Part shown: in pieces, positions 6,322 to 13,000 of the stretch | Position numbering within the stretch: the first letter of the stretch is position 1 | Layout of the letters: every line of letters starts with the position of its first letter | Assembly: GCA_035942035.1 (NCBI GenBank) | Contig: DASZDK010000072.1 | Span: forward strand, 1 to 16,751 | Length of the DNA: 16,751 nucleotides | Direction: 5' to 3' | Source: JAHWJR01 sp035942035 | GTDB lineage: Bacteria > Actinomycetota > Acidimicrobiia > Acidimicrobiales > CADCSY01 | Translations under genes and position numbers: made by a program | Notes under the pieces: generated by a model | The model's database searches: none | The model's input: the letters and a program-made list of their open reading frames with translations, nothing else | What the model was told of the DNA's origin: nothing

Positions 6322-6702
6322 TCAGTCTGGAGCCGGGAAGGCCGTGGTCGACAGCAGCGCGTTCTCGGCCTGGCGGGAGTCGAGGCGGGTGTGCTGCACG
6401 ACCACCGGCACGTCGCTCTCGATCACGCTGGCGTAGTCGGTGGCCAGTGGCACCGGCTCCGGTTCGGTCAGGTCGTTGAAGCGGACGTGGGTGGTGCGCC
6501 GGGCGGGGACCGTGACCCGGTACGGGCCGGCCGGCTCCCGGTCGGAGAAGTACAGGGTGATCTCGACGGAAGCGTCGTCGTCGGAGGCGTTGAGGATGCA
6601 GGCGGTCTCGTGGCTGGTGAAGTCTGGCTCCGGGCCCGTGCCCCACGACGGGATGTACCCCTCGGCGATGGCCCAGCGCCGGCGCCCGATGGGGGCGTTC
6701 AC
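6322..6702 (-). CDS. Sensory rhodopsin transducer (ASRT) family protein
   Basis: The 126-residue product closely resembles the Anabaena sensory rhodopsin transducer, a soluble tetrameric beta-sandwich protein that binds a microbial rhodopsin. Matching segments include RRRWAIAEGYIP, SHETACILNASD, VEITLYFSDREPAGPYRVT, the VPARRT and RFNDL motifs, DYASVIESDVPVVVQHTR, and LDSRQAENALLST. The family is wider than rhodopsin-bearing species, and no rhodopsin gene is in this window, so its role here is unknown; signalling, DNA binding or ligand binding are all possible. The start is GTG 6702, which overlaps the stop of a short upstream frame as GTGA. The protein ends only a few residues after the conserved LLST motif. 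Confidence 0.92.
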   Translation of the reverse strand: MNAPIGRRRWAIAEGYIPSWGTGPEPDFTSHETACILNASDDDASVEITLYFSDREPAGPYRVTVPARRTTHVRFNDLTEPEPVPLATDYASVIESDVPVVVQHTRLDSRQAENALLSTTAFPAPD

Positions 6703-6803
6703 GGCTGCGGCACCACCTTGACGGTGGAGTCCCGGGTGCCCGGCAGGTCGGTCTCGGCGGCGTGCATGTCGGGCTCGGCTACCCCGGGCAGGCGTCTCGG
6801 CAA
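6699..6803 (-). CDS. Possible small ORF coupled to the ASRT-family gene
   Basis: An open frame from TTG 6803 (34 residues) or ATG 6767 (22 residues) ends in a TGA that overlaps the GTG of the ASRT-family gene as GTGA. The deduced peptide ends TRDSTVKVVPQP and has no recognisable domain. The overlap is the same kind seen between real genes in the first operon, which is the main reason to list it. No clear Shine-Dalgarno or TANNNT element precedes either start. It may be a coupling leader, a small protein, or chance in GC-rich DNA. Confidence 0.3.
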   Translation of the reverse strand: MPRRLPGVAEPDMHAAETDLPGTRDSTVKVVPQP

Positions 6804-6831
6804 ACCTGGCGCCCCGGCCCCGGCCCCCGCC

Positions 6832-6837
6832 TACCCT
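6832..6837 (+). promoter_or_regulatory. Candidate -10 element for the tRNA
   Basis: TACCCT, the same hexamer as in the smpB/mec palindrome, lies 16 nt before the first base of the tRNA. A start site about 7 nt downstream would leave a 5' leader of about 9 nt for RNase P to remove. No convincing -35 is seen. Confidence 0.35.
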
Positions 6838-6853
6838 TGAGCGCAGCCACCTG

Positions 6854-6927
6854 GCCGACGTAGCCCAATTGGCAGAGGCACGACGTTTAGGGCGTCGTCA
6901 GTGAGAGTTCGAGTCTCTCCGTCGGCA
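6854..6927 (+). tRNA. tRNA with anticodon UAG (Leu CUA codon), class I body
   Basis: The 74-nt cloverleaf is complete. The acceptor stem is GCCGACG/CGTCGGC with discriminator A. The D arm is GCC/GGC with a GG in the loop. The anticodon stem is CGACG/CGTCG with loop TTTAGGG, so U33 is followed by anticodon UAG and G37. The variable loop has five bases (TCAGT), and the T arm is GAGAG/CTCTC with loop TTCGAGT. CCA is not encoded. UAG reads leucine CUA; it is not an amber suppressor, which would need CUA as anticodon. Bacterial leucine tRNAs normally have a long variable arm and about 85 nt, and this one does not, so its charging identity is uncertain. It is the only RNA gene seen here. Confidence 0.85.
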
Positions 6928-7002
6928 CGAGCCGCGCTCGTCGGGAGGCGGCGGCGGCGCCAGCGAGCCGGTGGCAAAGGTGGGCCGAGCTGCCGGCGGG
7001 TC

Positions 7003-7008
7003 TACGGT
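7003..7008 (+). promoter_or_regulatory. Candidate -10 element upstream of the antiporter
   Basis: TACGGT lies 7 nt before a GTG at 7016 that opens an 8-codon mini-ORF ending at the antiporter start codon. Hexamer and spacing match the element before the 5967 gene. Confidence 0.4.
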
Positions 7009-7015
7009 TCGCGCC

Positions 7016-7042
7016 GTGGCCGACCGGGGTGGTGGCACATGA
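7016..7042 (+). CDS. Possible 8-codon leaderless mini-ORF coupled to the antiporter
   Basis: GTG-initiated frame encoding VADRGGGT and a TGA that overlaps the antiporter ATG as ATGA (7039-7042). A TACGGT -10 element 7 nt upstream places its GTG at the expected transcript start. A ribosome loading on the leaderless mini-ORF and finishing at ATGA could reinitiate on the antiporter, which lacks a clear Shine-Dalgarno. Too short to support on coding statistics; the case rests on spacing and overlap. Confidence 0.3.
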   Translation: MADRGGGT

Positions 7043-8877
7043 TCGAGCCGCTGGCGGGCCACGCTCTTCTGCTCGTCATCCTCCAGTTCGCGCTGCTGTT
7101 GCTGACGGCGAGGGCCCTCGGCGAGGTCGCGGTGCGGTTCGGCTGGCCCTCGGTGGTGGGCGAGCTCACCGCCGGCCTCGTGCTCGGCCCCAGCCTGCTC
7201 GGCGCCGTCGCGCCGGGGGTCTTCGAGTGGCTGTTCCCGCAGGAGCCTGAGCAGTTCCATCTCCTGGAGGTCATCTCCTGGCTCGGCGTCATCATGCTGC
7301 TGATCCTCACCGGGCTGGAGACCGACGTCCGCCTCATCGCCCGGAAGGGCAAGGGGGCCGCCCTCATCTCCGCCGGCGGGATCGCCATCCCGTTCGTCAC
7401 CGGGTTCGCCCTCGGGTTCGCGCTCCCCGGCGACTTCATCGCCCGGCCTGACCAGCCGGTGGTGTTCGCGCTCTTCATCGGCACGGCCATGAGCATCTCC
7501 GCCATCCCCGTGATCGCCAAGGTGATGATGGAGATGAAGGTGATCCGGCGCGACATCGGCCAGGTCACGCTGGCGGCGGGGATGATCGACGACACCGTGG
7601 GGTGGATCCTGCTGTCGGTCGTGGCCGGCATGGCGGCGGGCGGCGGTGCGAGCGCCGGCACCGCCGTCAAGTCAATCCTCTCGGTGGCGGCCGTGCTGGT
7701 GTTCGCCTTCACCGTGGGCCGGCGGCTGGTGCCCGCGACCATCCGCTTCGTCGACAACCGCGTCGGCGGTGACGCGGTGAAGATCACCACGCTGATGGTG
7801 ATGGCCCTGGCCTTCGGGTCGCTGACCCAGGCCCTGCACCTGGAGGTAGTGCTGGGCGCCTTCATCGTGGGGATCCTCGTGGGGGAGGTCAAGCGCTTCG
7901 ACCACCACGCCCGCCACTCGTTCGAGCAGCTGACCCTCGCCGTGTTCGCCCCCGTGTTCTTCGCCACCGCCGGGCTGCGGGTCGACCTCGGTGCCCTGTG
8001 GGACCCCAAGGTGTTCGCCGTGGCCCTGGTGGTGCTGGCCGTGGCCATCGTCGGCAAGTTCGCCGGTGCCTACGCCGGCGCCCGGCTGAGCCGCCTGGGC
8101 CGTTGGGAAGCGCTGTCGCTCGGCGCGGGGATGAACGCCCGCGGGGCCCTGGAGATCATCGTGGCGACCATCGGCCTCAGCCTCGGGGTCCTGACCGAGG
8201 AGATGTACTCCATCATCGTCGTCATGGCCATCGTCACCTCACTCATGGCCCCGCCTCTGCTGCGCTGGACGCTGGGCAAGGTGGAGATGGGCGACGAGGA
8301 GCGGGAGCGCCTGGAGGCCGAGGAGCGCCAGCGGAACAGCTTCGTGGGCAATCTCAAGCGGGTGCTGCTGCCGGCGGCCGGACGTCCGAGCACCCGCCTG
8401 GCGGCCCGGCTGGTGGATGTGCTGGTGGCCGGGCAGGACGTCGAGGTCACGACCATGTACGTGCGCCGGGCCGGCGAAGGCGAGGGCGAGGGCGAAGGCG
8501 AGAGCGAGGCGGACAGCGACGGCCAGCGCGACGGCGACGAGGCCGAGGACGCCCTCACTCAGATCGAGGGCCACCTCGACCTGCTCAAGTCGCATTTGCG
8601 CCGCATCGTCCGGGAGCGGGCCGAGGACGACCGCTTCGGTGCCGTGGCCTGGCCGAGGCGGCGCAGGGCTACGACCTCCTCGTGGTGGGCACGACCGGCG
8701 AGCGCCGACGGAGCGACGGCCAGATGTTCGGCGGGGCGGTCGATGACCTGGTGCAGGAGGCGACCTGCCCGGTGCTCGTGGTGCGGGCCGCCAGCAAGGA
8801 CGCGGAGTCCGGCGATGGCGACGAGCCGGCCGAGCGAGCCGAGACGAGACCGCTCCGGCGGGTGCTGCTGCCGGTGA
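7039..8877 (+). CDS. CPA2 cation/proton antiporter with UspA domain (reads out of frame at the end)
   Basis: Membrane antiporter of the Na+/H+ exchanger (Kef/CPA2) type. Residues 1 to about 420 hold the hydrophobic transport domain with a dozen or so predicted helices. It includes GELTAGLVLGPSLLG near the N-terminus, the transport-site pair D184-D185 in MIDDTVGW, and NARGALEIIVATIGL near the end. A charged linker (EERERLEAEERQR) leads at about residue 440 to a UspA-like domain (RVLLPAAG) with an acidic GEGEGE insertion. At about residue 538 the frame is lost: the last 75 residues are Arg/Ser/Trp-rich and unlike any domain, while the continuation of UspA lies in the -1 frame. As read, the protein is 612 residues. 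ATG 7039 is the first start that begins the first helix. Confidence 0.85.
   Translation: MIEPLAGHALLLVILQFALLLLTARALGEVAVRFGWPSVVGELTAGLVLGPSLLGAVAPGVFEWLFPQEPEQFHLLEVISWLGVIMLLILTGLETDVRLIARKGKGAALISAGGIAIPFVTGFALGFALPGDFIARPDQPVVFALFIGTAMSISAIPVIAKVMMEMKVIRRDIGQVTLAAGMIDDTVGWILLSVVAGMAAGGGASAGTAVKSILSVAAVLVFAFTVGRRLVPATIRFVDNRVGGDAVKITTLMVMALAFGSLTQALHLEVVLGAFIVGILVGEVKRFDHHARHSFEQLTLAVFAPVFFATAGLRVDLGALWDPKVFAVALVVLAVAIVGKFAGAYAGARLSRLGRWEALSLGAGMNARGALEIIVATIGLSLGVLTEEMYSIIVVMAIVTSLMAPPLLRWTLGKVEMGDEERERLEAEERQRNSFVGNLKRVLLPAAGRPSTRLAARLVDVLVAGQDVEVTTMYVRRAGEGEGEGEGESEADSDGQRDGDEAEDALTQIEGHLDLLKSHLRRIVRERAEDDRFGAVAWPRRRRATTSSWWARPASADGATARCSAGRSMTWCRRRPARCSWCGPPARTRSPAMATSRPSEPRRDRSGGCCCR
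8473..8508 (+). repeat. Hexanucleotide tandem repeat (GGCGAR) in the antiporter gene
   Basis: Six copies of GGCGAA/GGCGAG (the last is AGCGAG) encode GEGEGEGEGESE, an acidic insertion in a loop of the first UspA domain. Because the unit is 6 nt, copy-number change would alter loop length but not frame. Confidence 0.85.
8641..8655 (+). other. Frameshift point in the antiporter-UspA gene
   Basis: In frame with the antiporter the sequence reads GCC GTG GCC TGG CCG. Reading from 8649 in the -1 frame gives CTG GCC GAG GCG GCG, that is LAEAAQGYDLLVVG, the expected next part of a UspA fold. One missing C in GGCC(C)TGG would explain it. There is no X-XXY-YYZ slippery heptamer, so a mutation or sequence error is likelier than programmed shifting. 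Confidence 0.75.
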
Positions 8878-9272
8878 CCGGGGGCGAGGTCGACCGGGCC
8901 GCTGCCGAGGTGGCCTTCATGCTCGCCTCGCAAAGCGAGGCGGTCGTCGACGTGGTGCACGTGGTCCGCGGCGGCGAGCTGCAGTCCCGCATCAGCGACG
9001 AGGAGACCACTCGCAGCGCCATGCAGGTGGGTGAGGAGCTGGTCGACTCGATCGCCGAGCTGGGTCATCACCTGGGCGCCACCGTCCACACCCAGGTCAT
9101 CGTGGCCGACCACGAGGAGGAGGCCTTGGTCGAGCGGGCTCGTGCCGGCGTCGACTTGATCGTCATGGCGGCCAGCCGCGCCCCGGTGACCCAGCGCGCC
9201 TTCTTCGGCCACCACATCGACCACGTGCTGCGTCACGCTCCCTGCCCGGTGGTGGTGGTCAGCCCTCCCTGA
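8649..9272 (+). pseudogene. C-terminal UspA part of the antiporter, displaced by -1 frameshift
   Basis: In the -1 frame after the break the end of the first UspA domain continues (GYDLLVVGTTGERRRS, ATCPVLVVRA), followed by a whole second one. That runs from RVLLPVTGGEVDRAAAEVA to DLIVMAASRAPVTQ and HAPCPVVVVSPP. The second domain lacks the GxxGx9G(S/T) ATP-binding glycines, so it is probably of the non-ATP-binding UspA class. If translated alone it could begin only at internal GTG codons (8682, 8685) or ATG 8724, which would cut the first domain. The intact gene would run 7039 to 9272 and encode about 744 residues. It is best read as one gene broken by an indel or a sequence error. Confidence 0.8.
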
Positions 9273-9339
9273 CCGGGTCCGGCGCTCGCCGTCGTCCCGG
9301 CACCGGTGCGCCAGCCCGTGCCTTCGCTCGCACGGGCGG

Positions 9340-9345
9340 TAGCCT
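9340..9345 (+). promoter_or_regulatory. Candidate -10 element, leaderless clpP
   Basis: TAGCCT lies 7 nt before the clpP ATG. No Shine-Dalgarno precedes the ATG (CTGCCCGCC), which fits a leaderless transcript. A 10-bp palindrome GCACCGGTGC (9300-9309) lies upstream and might bind a regulator. Confidence 0.45.
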
Positions 9346-9352
9346 GCCCGCC

Positions 9353-9964
9353 ATGGAGCTCCCCACCCCCAGCCCGCTCGTTCCCGCTGCCAAGGAGTCC
9401 CAGGGGTGGTCCCCCCAGGGCGAGGTGTTCAACCGGCTGCTCCAGGAGCGGATCATCGTGCTGGGCAGCGAGATCGACGACACCGTCGGGAACCTGGTGA
9501 TCGCCCAGCTGCTGTACCTCGAGGGGCAGGACGACAGCAAGGACGTCTGGCTGTACATCAACAGCCCCGGCGGGGTCGTCACCTCGGGCATGGCCATCTA
9601 CGACACCATGCAGTTCATCAAGTGTGACGTGGCAACCATCTGCATGGGCCTGGCCGCGTCGATGGGGCAGTTCCTGCTGTGCGCCGGCGCTCCCGGCAAG
9701 CGCTACAGCCTCCCGCACGCCCGGATCATGATGCACCAGCCGTCCGGCGGGGTCCGGGGCCAGGCGGCCGACATCGCCATCCAGGCAGAGCAGATGGCCT
9801 ACACCAAGCAGATGATGGCCGAGCGCATCGCCGCCCACACCGGTCAGACGGTCGAGCAGATCGAGGCCGATTCCGACCGCGACCGCTGGTTCACCGCCGA
9901 AGAGGCCCAGGAGTACGGCCAGATCGACCACGTGATCTCCAAGCGGGGCGAGTCCGGCAGCTGA
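9353..9964 (+). CDS. clpP: ATP-dependent Clp protease proteolytic subunit ClpP
   Basis: Serine peptidase forming the barrel that degrades proteins fed by Clp ATPases. The catalytic triad is S103 (LAASMGQFLL), H128 (IMMHQPSGG) and D177 (DSDRDRWF). The spacings of 25 and 49 residues equal those of E. coli ClpP. Other family blocks are ERIIVLGSEIDD, LYINSPGG and HTGQTVEQIE. The 203-residue length is typical. It stands alone: no second clpP and no clpX or tig is adjacent, although actinobacteria often have paired clpP genes elsewhere. The ATG at 9353 has no Shine-Dalgarno but has a -10-like element 7 nt upstream. A strong hairpin follows 60 nt after the stop. Confidence 0.96.
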   Translation: MELPTPSPLVPAAKESQGWSPQGEVFNRLLQERIIVLGSEIDDTVGNLVIAQLLYLEGQDDSKDVWLYINSPGGVVTSGMAIYDTMQFIKCDVATICMGLAASMGQFLLCAGAPGKRYSLPHARIMMHQPSGGVRGQAADIAIQAEQMAYTKQMMAERIAAHTGQTVEQIEADSDRDRWFTAEEAQEYGQIDHVISKRGESGS

Positions 9965-10023
9965 CGCTGCGGAGTCCGCCAGGCGGAGCAGCCAACGCCG
10001 CTGGTCCAGCTCCGTGCAACGGG

Positions 10024-10045
10024 CGCCGGCGGATTATCGCCGGCG
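10024..10045 (+). terminator. GC-rich hairpin downstream of clpP
   Basis: CGCCGGCG (10024-10031) and CGCCGGCG (10038-10045) pair over 8 bp around a GATTAT loop. The hairpin is followed by AAAAG, not a T tract. The position between clpP and the promoter-like element of the next gene suggests a U-less terminator. Confidence 0.45.
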
Positions 10046-10071
10046 AAAAGTATGGCGTCACAGGGTCTCGT

Positions 10072-10077
10072 CATACT
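10072..10077 (+). promoter_or_regulatory. Candidate -10 element for the nuclease-helicase gene
   Basis: CATACT lies exactly 7 nt before the GTG at 10085, the same spacing as for clpP and two other starts here. It departs from TANNNT at the first base. It supports GTG 10085 over ATG 10052 as the start. Confidence 0.3.
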
Positions 10078-10084
10078 GAAGGCC

Positions 10085-13000
10085 GTGAACGTGGTGGACG
10101 GGTCGCTCGTGCTCAGCCCCAGCGACCTGGTCGACTTCCTGGCCTGCGGGCACCTCACCCGGCTCGAGCGCCAGGTGGCGGTGGGCCAGCTGCCCCGACC
10201 GGAGCACGACGACCCCGAGGGCGAGGTGTTACGCCGCCGGGGCGACGAGCACGAGCGGTCGGAGTTGGCCCGCCTCGTCGCCGAGGGACGCAGCGTCGTG
10301 CGCATCGAGGGCGCTCGTCCGGCGGGCGACCAGCTCCGAGCGGCTGCGGCGGCGACCGCCCGGGCGATGGGCGCCGGCGCCGAGGTGGTCTACCAGGCCA
10401 CCTTCTTCGACGGGCGCTGGCGTGGGCACGCCGACTTCCTCGTGCGCGTCGCCACCCCCAGTCGCCTGGGGCCGTGGAGCTACGAGGTGGTCGACACCAA
10501 GCTCGCCCGCCGGCCCACGCCCGAAGCGCTGCTGCAGCTGTGCGCCTACAGCGAGCAGGTCGCCCGCATCCAGGGCACGTGGCCCGAGGCGATGGTGGTC
10601 GTCACCGGCGACGGCGAGCACCATCGGCACCGGGTGACCGACGCCCTGGCCTACTGCCGGGTCGCCGTCCAGCGCGTCGAGCGTGCGGTCGGAGCGACAG
10701 GGCCGGCGCCGTACCCGGATCGCGTGGAGCTCTGCGAGCGCTGCACGTGGGCTCGGCGCTGCGACGCCCGCCGCCGGCGCGACGACCACCTCTCGCTCGT
10801 CGCCGGCCTGCGCAGCGACGTCGCCGCCAAGCTGACCCGCGCCGGTGTGGGCACCGTGGCCGACCTGGCGGCGTTGGCGCCGGGTTCGCCGGTACCCGGC
10901 TTGCGTCAGGGCAGCCTCGACCGGCTGGGCGAGCAGGCCCGGCTCCAAAAGGCGCAGGAGGCCGACGGGCGGGTGCGCCACCGCCTCCGCCTACCCCCGG
11001 AGGACGACCGCGGCCTGGCCCTACTGCCCCCGCCGTCGCCCGGCGACCTGTTCTTCGACATCGAGGGTGACCCGTGGGCGGGCGACGGCGGGCTCGAGTA
11101 CCTCTTCGGGGTGGTGGGGCGCGCGTCGGACGACGCTTCGCCGGCGTACACCGGGTTCTGGGCCCACTCACCGCCTGAGGAGAAGGCTGCCTTCGAAGCC
11201 TTCGTCGACCTCGTGGTGGCCGGCCTGGCCGACGACCCCGACCTGCACGTGTACCACTACGCGCCCTACGAGGTGACCGCCCTCAAGAAGCTGATGAGCC
11301 GCTACGCCACCCGGGAGGCCGAGGTCGACCGGCTGTTGCGGGGGCGGGTGTTCGTCGACCTCTACCGAGTGGTGCGCCAGGGCGTGCTCGTCTCCCAGGA
11401 GGGCTACGGGCTCAAGAAGCTGGAGCCGCTGTACCTCGCCCCCCGGCAGGGGGAGATCAGCGACGGCGGTTCGAGCATCGTGGCCTACGAGCAGTGGCTG
11501 GCCTCGCCACGGCCCTCGATCCTGGAGGCCATCCGGGCCTACAACGAGGAGGACTGCCGCTCGACGCTGGCTCTGCGGGACTGGCTCGAGGACCGGCGGG
11601 CCGAGCTGGAGGCGCTCGATGGACGCGAGCTGTCCCGGCCACTCCCGGTCTCCGGCGCGCCGTCGACCTCGGTGGCAGAGGCGGACGCGCGCACGGCGGC
11701 ACTGGCGGCCGCGCTCACTGGCGGCCTCCCCGACGACCGCACCCACGACGACAGCGAGCAGCGGGCCCGGCGCCTCCTCGCTGAGCTGCTGGGCTGGCAC
11801 CGGCGTGAGGCCAGGTCCGAGTGGTGGGCATGGTTCGACCGGCTGGCCCGCTCCGACGACGAGCTCACCGACGACCACGAGTCCCTCGCCCCGCTGGCTT
11901 ACGAGGGCATGGTGGGGGAGGTCGATCGGTCCTGGGTCCACCGCTACCGGTTCGAGCCCCAGGAGCACAAGCTCCGGGTGGGCGACCACCCGGTCGACCC
12001 CCGCACCGGGAAGCCGGCCGGCGAGGTGTCGGGCCTCGACCCGTCCGCCGGCACGGTCGACCTCAAGCGGGGCAAGGGGTCTGCCGCGCCGCATCCGCGG
12101 TCCCTGGTGCCAGCGCCCCCGCTCGACACCACGTTGCTGGGCCAGGCGGTCGCCCGAGTAGGGAAGGTCGTCGCTCGTACCGGCACCGATGGCGCCCCCA
12201 CCCGACCGCCGGCTGGTCACGGCGTGGCGCTCCACCTCGTGGCCGGTCAGGTGCCGGCCATCGCCGGCCACCCTCCGGGCCAGCCACTCCAGCAACCGGG
12301 CGAAGCGTCCGTGGACGCCGCCCGCCGGCTCGTGCCCCGCCTGGCCGGCGGCTACCTGCCCGTGCAGGGGCCGCCGGGGTCGGGCAAGACCGTCACCGCC
12401 GCCGCTGTCATCGTCGATGCCGTCCGCCACGGCCGGCGCGTGGGCGTGAGCGCCCCCAGCCACCACGCCGTGGCCAACCTGCTCGACGCCGTGTGCGAGC
12501 GGAGCTCGGCAGAAGGGGCCGGGGTACGCGTGCTGCAGCGCACGAGTGGCGGGGGCCGGGCCTGCGCTCCCCTCGTCGAGGCGGCCGGCGACAACGGCCG
12601 GGTCCTCGCCGCCCTCGACGCCGGCGAGGTCGACGTGGTGGGGGGCACCCCGTGGCTGTTCGCCCGCGACGACCTGGCCGGCACCTTCGACCTCCTCGTG
12701 GTCGACGAGGCCGGGCAGTTCCCCCTGGCCAACGCCGTGGCCGTGGCCGGCGCCGCCGACAACCTGGTGCTGCTGGGCGACCCTCAGCAGCTGGCGCAAC
12801 CGTCGCGGGGCATCCACCCGCCGGGCGCCGGCGCATCGGCCCTGGGCCATGTGCTGGGCGACGACGACACCCTCCCGCCCGAGCGGGGGCTGTTCTTGTG
12901 CCGCAGCTTCCGCATGCACCCGGCGGTGTGCCGGTTCGTGTCCGAGATCGCCTACGGAGAAAGGCTCGGGGCCGACCCCACCTGCGAGCGCCAGCTGGTG

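Noticed and set aside
6268..6840. 190-residue forward open frame
   Set aside because: It is opposite the ASRT-family gene, whose identity is certain.
6885..6895. The tRNA as an amber suppressor
   Set aside because: The anticodon is UAG, which pairs with CUA. An amber suppressor needs anticodon CUA.
6911..6920. Inverted repeat GAGAG...CTCTC as a regulatory site
   Set aside because: It is the T arm of the tRNA.
8641..8655. Programmed -1 ribosomal frameshift in the antiporter gene
   Set aside because: No slippery heptamer of X-XXY-YYZ form and no obvious downstream pseudoknot; a single-base deletion explains it more simply.
10052..10084. ATG 10052 as start of the nuclease-helicase
   Set aside because: It adds 11 residues before a family-typical N-terminus and has no Shine-Dalgarno; GTG 10085 has a -10 element at the usual 7-nt spacing. 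Not excluded.
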